Below the pieces are notes generated by a model. That model ran no database searches, was not told the origin of the DNA, and worked only from the letters and a program-made list of their open reading frames with translations. DNA of 64,000 bases from UBA7672 sp040398425. GTDB taxonomy: Bacteria > Pseudomonadota > Alphaproteobacteria > Caulobacterales > Hyphomonadaceae. Positions 43,119 through 51,833 of this stretch are shown piece by piece. The position numbers were made by a program, and so were the translations under genes. Numbering within the stretch: the first letter of the stretch is position 1; each line of letters begins with the position of its first letter. The stretch covers positions 98,321-162,320 of the forward strand of contig JBBATZ010000001.1 of NCBI GenBank assembly GCA_040398425.1, written 5' to 3'.

Positions 43119-45475
43119 GCCGACCACCCCGCCCCCCGCGCGCTCCCGCGACTGGGGGGCCGCCCACCCGTGAGATGGTTCTCGACTATCTCGAAAAGAA
43201 CCCCCACCTCGGCGCAAAGCGCGATATCGCGCGCGGCCTTGATGTTGCGGTTGAACACCGGCCCGAGTTGCGCCGGATCCTGAACGAGCTGGAGGCAGAA
43301 GGCGCACTGGTGCGCACAGCCAAGCGAGCGTTCTCGCCGGCCGAAATGCCGCCGCCGACTGGCATTGTGAAGTTCGAGCGCATCGACCGCGATGGCGAAC
43401 TGATCGGCCGCGCCATGGGCAGAGACGGTCCCTTCGGACCGGACATCATGTTCACCGGCCCGTCGGGCGCAAACCATCGCAAGGGCGGCATCCCCTTGGC
43501 GCTGGGCGTCGGCGAGCGTGCGCTTTGCAAGATCGAAAAGGGACGCGATGGCGTCTGGCGCGCTCGTGCGATCCGGAAGGTCGACGCGACGCCCGAGACC
43601 TCACTGATCGGTGTCTATCGCGCCAACCGCCACGGCGGCACGGTCGTGCCGACCTCGCGCAAGGAAAAGAGCGAGTTCATCGTCGAGCGGTCAGACGCCA
43701 AGGACGCGACCGATGGCGATCTCGTCCGCATTCAGGCACGGCCTGCTCGCGGCTATGGTCCGCGCCGCGCCAGCGTGGTCGAGATTCTCGGCCGTCTGGA
43801 CGATCCCCGCGCAGCCTCCATCATTGCGATGCACACGCATGGCGTGCCGGATGAGTTTCCCGAGGCCGTCGTCAACGAAGCCAACAAGGCCAAGCCGGCT
43901 CAATCTCCGCGTGAAGACCTCACCCGCATTCCACTGATCACCATCGACCCGGAAGACGCGCGCGACCATGACGACGCCGTCTATGCCGAATCCGATGGCC
44001 ATGGCGGCTGGCGCGTCATCGTCGCCATCGCCGATGTGTCTGCCTATGTGCGCGTCGGAACGGCGCTCGACCGCGAAGCCTACAAGCGCGGCAACTCGAC
44101 CTACTTCCCGGACCGCGTATCGCCCATGCTTCCGGAACACCTCTCAGCAGACCTTTGCTCGCTCAAAGAGGGCGAGCTGCGCGAGACATTTGCGGTGGAG
44201 ATTTTCTTCAACGCGGGCGGCCACAAGACGAAGCACCGCTTCATCCGTGGCAAGATGCGCTCGGCCGCGAAGCTGTCCTACGCGCAGGCGCAGAACGCCA
44301 TCGACGGCAATCCGGACGACAAGACCGGACCGCTGCTCGAGTCGGTGCTGAAGCCTTTGTGGGCTGCCTACCACACCGTCACCAAGGCCCGTAACCTGCG
44401 TGCACCGCTGGATCTCGACCTGCCCGAGCGTCGCGTGCGCATCGGGCCCGACGGCAAGATCGCCTCGATCAGCCTGCGCGAGCGTTTCGACGCTCACCGC
44501 CTGATCGAAGAGTTCATGATCCAGGCCAACGTCTGCGCAGCGGAAACACTGGAAGACAAGCGTTCGCCGCTGGTCTACCGCGTCCACGAAGAGCCGAGCG
44601 AAGAGAAGATCAACAACCTGTCGAACTTCCTGCCGACCATCGGCCTGAAGTGGACGCGCGGCGAGAAGATCACAGGCTCACGCTTCAACAAGCTGCTGGC
44701 CGATGTGCGCGCATCCGAGAACGAACACCTCGTCAACGAGATGGTGCTGCGCACACAGGCGCAGGCCCGCTATGCCCACGAAAATCTCGGGCACTTCGGA
44801 CTGAACTTGCTGAAGTACGCGCACTTCACCTCGCCGATCCGCCGCTACTCCGACCTGATCGTCCACCGCGCCCTCATCCGCGCTCTGGATCTGGGTCCGG
44901 ACGGCATGACCGATCAGGACCGCGTGCGACTGGAAGAGATGGCTGAGCACGTTACGATGACGGAACGCCGCTCGATGGCAGCCGAACGTGAAGCGACCGA
45001 TCGCTATCTCGCCATCTATATGGCCGACCGCGTCGGCGCGATCTTTGACGCCCGCATCGCCGGCGTCACCCGCGCTGGCCTGTTCGTACGTGTCGCTGAG
45101 AATGGCGCAGACGGGTTCATCCCGGCCTCCCGTCTGAGCGAAGAGTACTGGGTCTACGACGACACCAGTTCCGCCCTGGTCGCGCAGCGATCGGGCCAGC
45201 GCTACGAAATGGGCATGACCGTGCAGGTCAAGCTGATGGAGGCGACCCCGGTCACCGGCGGCCTGCTTTTCTCGATGCAGTCGCCTCCGCGACCGCGCCG
45301 CACCGATCTCAAGGCGCCGCGCCGCGACGACGACCGCCGCGACAGCCCTGCGCGCAAGCGCCCGCTTGATGGCGGCGGCCGACCGCCTAACATCCGGCAT
45401 TCGACCAGGCCGGGCGGCGGCGGTGACGGCGGCAAACCGAGCTACGGCAAGAACAAGAAGCGCAAGGGCAGATGA
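43115..45475 (+). CDS. rnr: ribonuclease R
   Basis: A 786-residue processive 3'-5' exoribonuclease that degrades structured RNA. The N-terminal winged-helix region (TREMVLDYLEKNPHLG) leads to cold-shock domains, then the RNB domain with metal-binding Asp residues in IDPEDARDHDDAVYAE (about 278), and an S1 domain (ARIAGVTRAGLFVRVAENGA, about 645-700). The last 70 residues are Arg/Gly/Lys-rich and disordered, probably RNA-binding. It overlaps topA and the Nudix gene by four bases each, so the three are co-translated. Confidence 0.96.
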   Translation: MSRPPRPPRAPATGGPPTREMVLDYLEKNPHLGAKRDIARGLDVAVEHRPELRRILNELEAEGALVRTAKRAFSPAEMPPPTGIVKFERIDRDGELIGRAMGRDGPFGPDIMFTGPSGANHRKGGIPLALGVGERALCKIEKGRDGVWRARAIRKVDATPETSLIGVYRANRHGGTVVPTSRKEKSEFIVERSDAKDATDGDLVRIQARPARGYGPRRASVVEILGRLDDPRAASIIAMHTHGVPDEFPEAVVNEANKAKPAQSPREDLTRIPLITIDPEDARDHDDAVYAESDGHGGWRVIVAIADVSAYVRVGTALDREAYKRGNSTYFPDRVSPMLPEHLSADLCSLKEGELRETFAVEIFFNAGGHKTKHRFIRGKMRSAAKLSYAQAQNAIDGNPDDKTGPLLESVLKPLWAAYHTVTKARNLRAPLDLDLPERRVRIGPDGKIASISLRERFDAHRLIEEFMIQANVCAAETLEDKRSPLVYRVHEEPSEEKINNLSNFLPTIGLKWTRGEKITGSRFNKLLADVRASENEHLVNEMVLRTQAQARYAHENLGHFGLNLLKYAHFTSPIRRYSDLIVHRALIRALDLGPDGMTDQDRVRLEEMAEHVTMTERRSMAAEREATDRYLAIYMADRVGAIFDARIAGVTRAGLFVRVAENGADGFIPASRLSEEYWVYDDTSSALVAQRSGQRYEMGMTVQVKLMEATPVTGGLLFSMQSPPRPRRTDLKAPRRDDDRRDSPARKRPLDGGGRPPNIRHSTRPGGGGDGGKPSYGKNKKRKGR

Positions 45476-46254
45476 CCAAGCCATTCGACCCAGATGATGA
45501 TCCGGCGCAAGTCGCGGCTGCAAAGGCTGCGGCGAAGGCTGGCGCTCTGGGCGAGGATGATCTGCTGCGCGAAGACCCCGCCAATCTTGTGGCCGATCCC
45601 GCCACACCGCGCGATGCGGCCACGCTGATCCTCTTCCGTATCGAATCCGATGGACCGCACATCCTGATGGGCTGCCGGTCCGAGGGGCATGACTTCATGC
45701 CGAACAAATACGTCTTCCCCGGCGGACGGGTCGATGACGAAGACAGCAGCATCCCGTTCGCCAGCGACCTGCCGCACGACTGCGCCCGTCGCATCGGTCT
45801 CGGCGCCCAACGCCCGGCCCGCGAATTCGCGCTCACGGCCGTGCGCGAGATGTTCGAGGAAACAGGGCTGGTGGTCGGCGAACGTGGCGCGGCTGCCAGC
45901 GACGCCTCGCCCAGCTGGCGCAGTTATTTCGAACAGGGCGCAATCCCGAGCCTGCGCCATCTACAGTTTCTCGGTCGCGCCATTACGCCCCCGATGCGTC
46001 ACAAGCGTTTCGATGCGCGCTTCTTCATCGCCAATGCCGACGAGGCGTTGATCGACAACCGTGCCCCCATCGACAGCCGCGAGCTGGCGGATCTGCGCTG
46101 GTTCACCCTGGCCGAGGTTACTGAACTGGACCTGCCGAACGTTACCCGCTTCGTGATCTCGGAAATCGAAACCCGGCTGGCAGGCGCAGAGCAGGCCGAT
46201 CCATTCTATCTGTACTGGACGCAGGGCGGCCACGTCCGGGAGCGCATCAGCTAG
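45472..46254 (+). CDS. Nudix hydrolase family protein
   Basis: A 260-residue protein with an N-terminal extension of about 45 residues, then a Nudix domain. The Nudix box is split by an insert, with the Gly of FPGGRVDDED preceding an insert of about 35 residues, and REMFEETGLVVGE carrying the metal ligands. The subgroup acts on acyl-CoA or nucleoside diphosphates; the long insert is typical of the NUDT7/NudL-like set. It is co-translated with rnr. Its stop codon overlaps that of the convergent gene through a CTAG. Confidence 0.88.
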   Translation: MTKPFDPDDDPAQVAAAKAAAKAGALGEDDLLREDPANLVADPATPRDAATLILFRIESDGPHILMGCRSEGHDFMPNKYVFPGGRVDDEDSSIPFASDLPHDCARRIGLGAQRPAREFALTAVREMFEETGLVVGERGAAASDASPSWRSYFEQGAIPSLRHLQFLGRAITPPMRHKRFDARFFIANADEALIDNRAPIDSRELADLRWFTLAEVTELDLPNVTRFVISEIETRLAGAEQADPFYLYWTQGGHVRERIS

Positions 46255-46787
46255 ATCGCCGCCAGGAACAACGCCTCTTCGTAGTCGCCGCCGAAATCGA
46301 CGCGCACGATCTCCGCGTAGGGAATCTCGCGGAGAAACTCCTCCCACTCGCCATCGCGTGTGATGTGCGCAAAATCCACAGTGGCGACATTCAGCGTGAT
46401 GACCTTGCCGATGAAGCATTCATAGCGGATTTCGTCGGACGGTACGTGCAGCGTGATGATCGGAAACGCCTTGGCCGAGCTCTCGATGATCGCCTGGAGC
46501 GACGAGAGATCAACAGGCGCCTGGGTGGCGCGCACCGCGCCCCGCGCTTCCAGCGCCCGTTCCAGATACGCTGTGTGTTGTTCGGGGGCGAGGCTGGTCA
46601 CGTCGGAATACCGCATGCAGGCCATGCCATCGAAGCGGGCGCTCTGCGTGACGAACTCGATGGCGAACCACGACCGGCCGGTCGCGACAATATAGCCAGT
46701 GTGGCCCTCTTCGTCGAACGCCTCCCGCACGATCCGCACCATGCGGCCGTTCGCCTTTGCCGCCCTGATTTCCTTTGAAAAAGCCAT
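46251..46787 (-). CDS. hypothetical protein, 178 aa
   Basis: A soluble, mostly alternating strand and helix protein with no family I recognise. The N-terminus (VRIVREAFDEEGHTGYIVAT) and the middle SSLQAIIESSAKAFPIITLH suggest an alpha/beta fold with a small barrel, and the C-terminus (YAEIVRVDFGGDYEEALFLA) is acidic. It shares the CTAG of its stop codon with the Nudix gene. A 7-bp hairpin GGAAAAT/ATTTTCC (46888-46905) lies about 100 bases upstream. Function unknown. Confidence 0.65.
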   Translation of the reverse strand: MAFSKEIRAAKANGRMVRIVREAFDEEGHTGYIVATGRSWFAIEFVTQSARFDGMACMRYSDVTSLAPEQHTAYLERALEARGAVRATQAPVDLSSLQAIIESSAKAFPIITLHVPSDEIRYECFIGKVITLNVATVDFAHITRDGEWEEFLREIPYAEIVRVDFGGDYEEALFLAAI

Positions 46788-46936
46788 TCGCCCTCCGACA
46801 CGTCCGCGAGAGCGTTAGACAGTCCGCATCAGGATCGCCAGCCCTGCCGGCAGTAATCCGGAGCCGCCGTGTCGTCCTACAGAGTGCGGAAAATGGAGAT
46901 TTTCCAGTATCTTAGGGTCTCCGGCTACGGCGCGGC

Positions 46937-46965
46937 TTGACTTAAAGGCCGGGCGACTGTCTAAG
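46937..46965 (+). promoter_or_regulatory. candidate sigma-70-type promoter of rpmG
   Basis: TTGACT (46937-46942), a 17-base spacer and TCTAAG (46960-46965) match the -35 and -10 boxes at five and four of six positions. The start codon of rpmG is 38 bases beyond the -10 box. No other promoter-like sequence stands out in the 215-base gap before rpmG. Confidence 0.5.
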
Positions 46966-47002
46966 CACGCTTCCGAATTTCAAGACCAGTCCGAGACCGA
47001 CC

Positions 47003-47170
47003 ATGGCAAAACCCGCAACCATCAAGATTCGCCTGAATTCGTCGGCGGACACGGGCTTCTTCTACGTCACCAAGAAGAACCCCCGCACCCAGACCGAGAA
47101 GCTCGTTCTGAAGAAATACGATCCGGTTGTGCGCAAGCACGTCGAGTTCAAAGAAGGCAAGATCAAGTAG
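47003..47170 (+). CDS. rpmG: 50S ribosomal protein L33
   Basis: A 55-residue ribosomal protein. The sequence begins MAKPATIKIRLNSSADTGFF and ends VRKHVEFKEGKIK, the usual alphaproteobacterial L33. It has no Cys-x-x-Cys zinc motif, so it is the zinc-independent form. It is transcribed alone from the candidate promoter at 46937 and ends at a strong terminator 70 bases downstream. Confidence 0.97.
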   Translation: MAKPATIKIRLNSSADTGFFYVTKKNPRTQTEKLVLKKYDPVVRKHVEFKEGKIK

Positions 47171-47237
47171 GGTCCGGCCACGTCTCAGATCGCGGCTCCC
47201 GTCGCGTATCAGACCGCTTCTCAGACCACAGAATCAT

Positions 47238-47267
47238 AAAGGCCCGGAGCATCGCTCCGGGCCTTTT
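47238..47267. terminator. strong bidirectional rho-independent terminator
   Basis: GGCCCGGAGC-ATC-GCTCCGGGCC is a perfect 10-bp GC-rich stem flanked by AAA on the left and TTTT on the right, so it can terminate rpmG on the plus strand and the PQQ dehydrogenase gene, whose stop codon is at 47277, on the minus strand. Confidence 0.9.
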
Positions 47268-47276
47268 GCTTGGGTC

Positions 47277-50057
47277 CTATTTGGCTCCGTCCGGCAGGGC
47301 GAAGGCCATCACGTAGCCGCCCTTGGGATCGGGATCGACTTCCTCGCCGGCCGAGGGACGCGGATAGCGCCAGCTCGGCGTCGGCAGGGTGACGACCACG
47401 TACTGCTTGCCGTTCTTGCCCACATAGCTCATCGGCGTGGCGTGAGCGCTGCCCGGCAGGTCGAACGACCACTTTACCTCGCCGGAGCGCAGGTCGAATG
47501 CGCGGAAGGTGGAGTCCATCGCCCCGGCGTGGAAGATCAGCCCACCACGCGTCGTCATGTTGCCGGCCTGCAGCGGCGTGCCGACCATGAACGGCAGGCC
47601 CGTCGGAATGCCGAACGGACCCGACTCCTTCATCGACCCCAGCGGCCGCTTCCACAGCAGCTTGTTGGTATTGAGATCGATGACTCCGAGTTCGCCGAAT
47701 GGCGGTTCGAAGCACGGCAGGTTGGTGCTGAGCAGTTGGTTGTCCGCGTCATGGATGAACGGCAGCGGCAGACGCCAGTCCGACATGAATGGCGTGGTGT
47801 CGCCGCGATAGAGCACGCGCTTCTGGTCGAAGCGCTTGTTGTGCTCGATCGTCTCCGGGCTTGGCGTGCGTGCGGGCGCGGCCGGGGCAGCCGCCGCATC
47901 CCCATCCTTCGGCTTGGCGCGCTCGGCGCGAGCCGCAGCCTCCGCCGCGCGATCCTCAAGGCTGCGCAGCACGATACGGTTGCCCATCAGCATCGGCGCG
48001 CCAATCACCAGGCCATTGTCGGCGTCGACCGAGACTGAGCCCCAGTTGAAACCGCCGGCATTGCCCGGATACTGGAACGTCCCGCCCCAGCTGTCTTTCG
48101 CCTGGCCATAGCCGCCGCCGCCCGGCATGGGCGGCGTGAAGTGGCCCTCATAACGCATCTTCTTGAACTCGATGCGGCAGTGCAGCTGGTCCAGCGGGGT
48201 CATGCCCCACATGTCCTTCTCGACGCGGTCTGCGCGGAAGTTCGGCAGCGGCGACATCGGCTGCGTCGCCGTAACCTTCTCGCCTTCGGCCGGATTCTGC
48301 GGCACGGCGACTTCCGGAATATCGTAGATCGGCAGGCCGGTGCGGCGGTCGAGCAGGAAGTATTCGCCGCGCTTGGTGGCCTGGATGACGGCCGGAATCG
48401 GCTCGCCCTCACCATTTTTGCGGACATCGACCAGCACGGGCTGCGAGGGAACGTCATAGTCCCAGATGTCGCGGTGAACGGTCTGGTAGACCCAGCGCCG
48501 CTCGCCCGTCGCCGCATCGATCGCGACGATGGAGCTGGCGTTTTCTTCTGCTTCCTTCGAGCGCAGGTCGCCATCGAAATAGTCCGGCGAGGAGTTGCCG
48601 GTCGGCGCATAGACTAGGTTCAGCACAGGATCATAGGCCGTGTTCGACCACACGTTCGGTGTGCCGCGCGTGTATTCGCCACCTTCATCAGGCAGGCCGT
48701 GATAGCCCGCATTGCCCATGTCCCACGCCCAGGCGAACTGGCCCGTGACGGCGTCGTAGGCGCGCAATACCCCGGACGGGTTACCGATCTGCTGGTTGTC
48801 GGTCACCCAGCCTCCCACCACGATCTTGTCGCCCGCCACAAGGGGCGTCGACGTCACCATGAAGTTGCCGAGGGGCGAATAGCCGAGACCCGAGACGAGG
48901 TTGACCGCACCGCTAAAGCCGAAGCTTTCGCAGGTGCGGCCGGTCATGGCGTCAACCGCCAGCAGGCGGGCATCCACCGTGCCGGTGATGATGCGCTTGG
49001 CGCATTCGCCGGTGTAGGTCGCCGGCGCCTCATAATAGCCAAGGCCGCGGCAGGTGCGGGCGAAGGTCGACGCCTTGTTGAGGCCGCCCGGAACATTCGT
49101 CTGCGTCTCGTGACGCCAGATTTCTGCGCCGGTGTCGGAATCGACCGCGATCAGCGTGTTACCGGCGGTGCAGAGATAAACCATGCCGTTGGCCATCTGC
49201 GGGGTCTGCTTGAAGTCGTAGCCGACGCCGGTGCGGAACTCCCACGCCTTCTCCAACTTGCTGACATTACTGACATTGATCTGGTCGATCTGGGCGAAGC
49301 GCTGTCCGCCGGGGACGCCGCCATAGTTCCGCCAGTCGGTAACGGGCGTGCCAGTCGCTGCAGCGTTCTTGGTGCCCTCGACAACCGGATAGGTCTGGAA
49401 CGCGCCGCCGACGAGCAGCAGGGCCGCAGCAGCCGTTGCGATGCCGACGAAGAGCCCACCCGCATTGATCCTATTCTGGGCCGTCTTGCCCATCGCAGCC
49501 CGATGCCAGGGCGACAGGAACCAGAGGCCGACCACGGCCCACGCCGCGAGACGCGGCAGCAGGGCGATGAAATCCAGACCGGCTTCAAGGATCGACATCA
49601 CGAACCAGAACGCCAGGATGCCCGCATAGATCAGCGCGCCCAGCGGCTTGCCGGCGAACAGGAAGAAAGCCGACGCCAGCAGGGCAACGCCTGACAGCGC
49701 GTAGGCGAACGAGCCGCCCAGCATCAGAAGCTGCGCGCCATACCAGAGCAGGTAGACGCCCACGACAGCCAGGAAGGCCGAGAAGGCGGTGTTGAGCCCC
49801 TTCACCACGGCGTTGGGCTTATCCGACCTTGCGTCACGCACAGCCAGGAAGGTGCAGGCCCCAAAGGCAAGCGCGGTCAGGAAATAGAACATCCCCGCCG
49901 TGAACATGGCGGGGTTCACCAACACCACGGGATTCGGGTCGAACGGGCTGGGTGGGGGCGCGGGCGGGTTCAGCTGAACCACCCCTCCCCACACAGCGAT
50001 CAGAGCGATAATGCCGTAAACAGCCGCAAACGCCCAACGGGCGACACGCGAAGCCAT
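47277..50057 (-). CDS. membrane-bound PQQ-dependent dehydrogenase (glucose/quinate type)
   Basis: A quinoprotein of 926 residues that oxidises a sugar or polyol in the periplasm and reduces ubiquinone. Residues 1-225 are membrane: about seven hydrophobic segments, more than the five of E. coli Gcd. The rest is a PQQ propeller with repeat marks such as LIAVDSDTGAEIWRHETQ and HRDIWDYDVPSQPVLVDV. An Ala/Pro-rich insert lies at about residues 700-740 (AAAAPAAPARTPSP). Family members are usually near 800 residues. PQQ biosynthesis genes are not in the window; glucose, quinate or another substrate cannot be separated. Confidence 0.9.
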   Translation of the reverse strand: MASRVARWAFAAVYGIIALIAVWGGVVQLNPPAPPPSPFDPNPVVLVNPAMFTAGMFYFLTALAFGACTFLAVRDARSDKPNAVVKGLNTAFSAFLAVVGVYLLWYGAQLLMLGGSFAYALSGVALLASAFFLFAGKPLGALIYAGILAFWFVMSILEAGLDFIALLPRLAAWAVVGLWFLSPWHRAAMGKTAQNRINAGGLFVGIATAAAALLLVGGAFQTYPVVEGTKNAAATGTPVTDWRNYGGVPGGQRFAQIDQINVSNVSKLEKAWEFRTGVGYDFKQTPQMANGMVYLCTAGNTLIAVDSDTGAEIWRHETQTNVPGGLNKASTFARTCRGLGYYEAPATYTGECAKRIITGTVDARLLAVDAMTGRTCESFGFSGAVNLVSGLGYSPLGNFMVTSTPLVAGDKIVVGGWVTDNQQIGNPSGVLRAYDAVTGQFAWAWDMGNAGYHGLPDEGGEYTRGTPNVWSNTAYDPVLNLVYAPTGNSSPDYFDGDLRSKEAEENASSIVAIDAATGERRWVYQTVHRDIWDYDVPSQPVLVDVRKNGEGEPIPAVIQATKRGEYFLLDRRTGLPIYDIPEVAVPQNPAEGEKVTATQPMSPLPNFRADRVEKDMWGMTPLDQLHCRIEFKKMRYEGHFTPPMPGGGGYGQAKDSWGGTFQYPGNAGGFNWGSVSVDADNGLVIGAPMLMGNRIVLRSLEDRAAEAAARAERAKPKDGDAAAAPAAPARTPSPETIEHNKRFDQKRVLYRGDTTPFMSDWRLPLPFIHDADNQLLSTNLPCFEPPFGELGVIDLNTNKLLWKRPLGSMKESGPFGIPTGLPFMVGTPLQAGNMTTRGGLIFHAGAMDSTFRAFDLRSGEVKWSFDLPGSAHATPMSYVGKNGKQYVVVTLPTPSWRYPRPSAGEEVDPDPKGGYVMAFALPDGAK

Positions 50058-50234
50058 GGTCTCCTCCCTCGTGGTCGTGTTGTGTCTGCGCCCAAACCCC
50101 GCGCGACCCGACCTTTACGTCAACCCTAGCGGTTCCAGGGGCGTTATGGAAAGGTGCCGGAAGGAGCGACCAATGGCCCTTCACCCAGCGTTAAAGGTCA
50201 CAAGCGTGTGCAATCCTGCCCAACGGCGTCCGTA

Positions 50235-51833
50235 CTAGGCGAACGGCCGCATCGGTCCGGCCTTGTGCTCAGCATAGACGGTGTTGTCGTCCGCCTCGAC
50301 CAGCCGGACTTCATAGCCCCACAGGTCGGCCAGGTGCTGCAGCACGCGATCCGCGTCTTTCTCTTCCAGCGTGACGCCATCTACCACGCTGTGGCGCAGT
50401 TCCAGCCGGCGATCGCCTGCGAGATCCACGTCCACCACCTGGATGTCGGGATCGCGCCGCGCCACGTCGTAGTGGCGCGATAGTGCGCGACGCACGTCAC
50501 GATAGCCACGCTCGTCATGGATGGCGGAAACCTCCATCTCATCCTCGTCGTGGTCATCTGTTATGTAGAAAAGACGGAATTTCCGGATCAGGTGCGGCGA
50601 CAGATATTGCGAGACGATGCTCTCGTCCCGGAAGTTGGCCCACACTTCGCGCAGCGTGCCGTAGGGATCGCGGTTGCCCGCAATGTCGGGGAACCACGAA
50701 CGATCCTCGTCCGTCGGCGTCAGCGAAATGCGCTCGATGTCCTGCATCATCGCAAAACCGAGCGCGTACGGGTTGATGCCCGAATAGCGGCGATCGTCGA
50801 ACTCCGGCTGCATCACCACGCTGGTGTGCGAGTGCAGGAACTCGAGATAGGAGCCATCGTTGATCAGTCCCTTCTCGTGCAGGCGCGTCATGATGCGGTG
50901 GTGGGTCCACGTCGCGCAGCCCTCGTTCATCATCTTGGTCTGGCGCTGCGGGTAGAAGTACTGAGCGATCAGGCGGACGATGCGGATGATCTCGCGCTGC
51001 CAGCCAGCCAGGCGCGGCGCCGTCTTCTCGAGGAAGTAGAGGACGTTCTCTTCCGGAAGCTTCAGGATCGCCTTGCGGCGGTCCTCCTCGATCTTCTTCT
51101 TGGTGGCGGGCTTCTTGCCCTTTGCTTGCGGCACAGTGCGCCACAGATCGTTGAACAGCGCCTCCCCATGCGCACGGCGTTCCTGTTCTCGCCGGGCTTC
51201 GGTCGCGAGATCCATCGAGCGCTTGCCCGGATAGCGGTGGATGCCATGGCTCTGCAGCGCATGCGCCGCATCGATCAGCCGTTCAACCGCCTCGATGCCA
51301 TAACGCTCTTCACACTTGGCGATGAAGCTCTTGGCGAAGGACAGATAGTCGGCGATGCCGCTGGCGTCGGTCCACTGCTTGAACACATAGTTGTTCTTGA
51401 AGAAGTGATTGTGCCCCATGGCGGCGTGCGCCAGCACCAGCGTCTGCATCGTCGCGGAGTTCTCCTCCATGATGTAGCAGATGCACGGGTCAGAGTTGAT
51501 GACGATCTCGTACGCCAGCCCCTGATAGCCCTTGTTGTACATCATCTGGTTGCGGGCGAAGTCCTTGCCGAAGCTCCAGTGCTTGTAGAACAGCGGCATG
51601 CCGACGCTGGAATAGGCGTCCAGCATCTGCTCCGACGTGATTACCTCGATCTGCGTGCGGTAGGTATCGAGGCCGAGCTCGCCCTCGCCGATCTCGCGCA
51701 CGGCTTCGAAGACGCGGCCGAGCGTCTCGAAATTCCAGTCCGGACCAGTGAACAACAGTTTAGAGTCCGGCGCGGGCGGCGCCTCCACGACGCGGGATTT
51801 CTTCTTGCGGGTCACGATCACGTCGTCGGTCAT
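50235..51833 (-). CDS. SpoVR family protein
   Basis: The 532-residue protein is recognised as SpoVR (YcgB) by YSSVGMPLFYKHWSFGK, NSDPCICYIMEENSATMQTL, HAAMGHNHFFKNNY and WTHHRIMTRLHEKGLI, with conserved His residues that suggest a metal site. Its function is unknown; in enterobacteria it acts in the stress and stationary-phase operon with YeaG and YeaH. The start is ATG 51833, overlapping the DUF444 stop codon by four bases (ATGA). The frame to 51965 overlaps the preceding gene's coding region. Confidence 0.93.
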   Translation of the reverse strand: MTDDVIVTRKKKSRVVEAPPAPDSKLLFTGPDWNFETLGRVFEAVREIGEGELGLDTYRTQIEVITSEQMLDAYSSVGMPLFYKHWSFGKDFARNQMMYNKGYQGLAYEIVINSDPCICYIMEENSATMQTLVLAHAAMGHNHFFKNNYVFKQWTDASGIADYLSFAKSFIAKCEERYGIEAVERLIDAAHALQSHGIHRYPGKRSMDLATEARREQERRAHGEALFNDLWRTVPQAKGKKPATKKKIEEDRRKAILKLPEENVLYFLEKTAPRLAGWQREIIRIVRLIAQYFYPQRQTKMMNEGCATWTHHRIMTRLHEKGLINDGSYLEFLHSHTSVVMQPEFDDRRYSGINPYALGFAMMQDIERISLTPTDEDRSWFPDIAGNRDPYGTLREVWANFRDESIVSQYLSPHLIRKFRLFYITDDHDEDEMEVSAIHDERGYRDVRRALSRHYDVARRDPDIQVVDVDLAGDRRLELRHSVVDGVTLEEKDADRVLQHLADLWGYEVRLVEADDNTVYAEHKAGPMRPFA

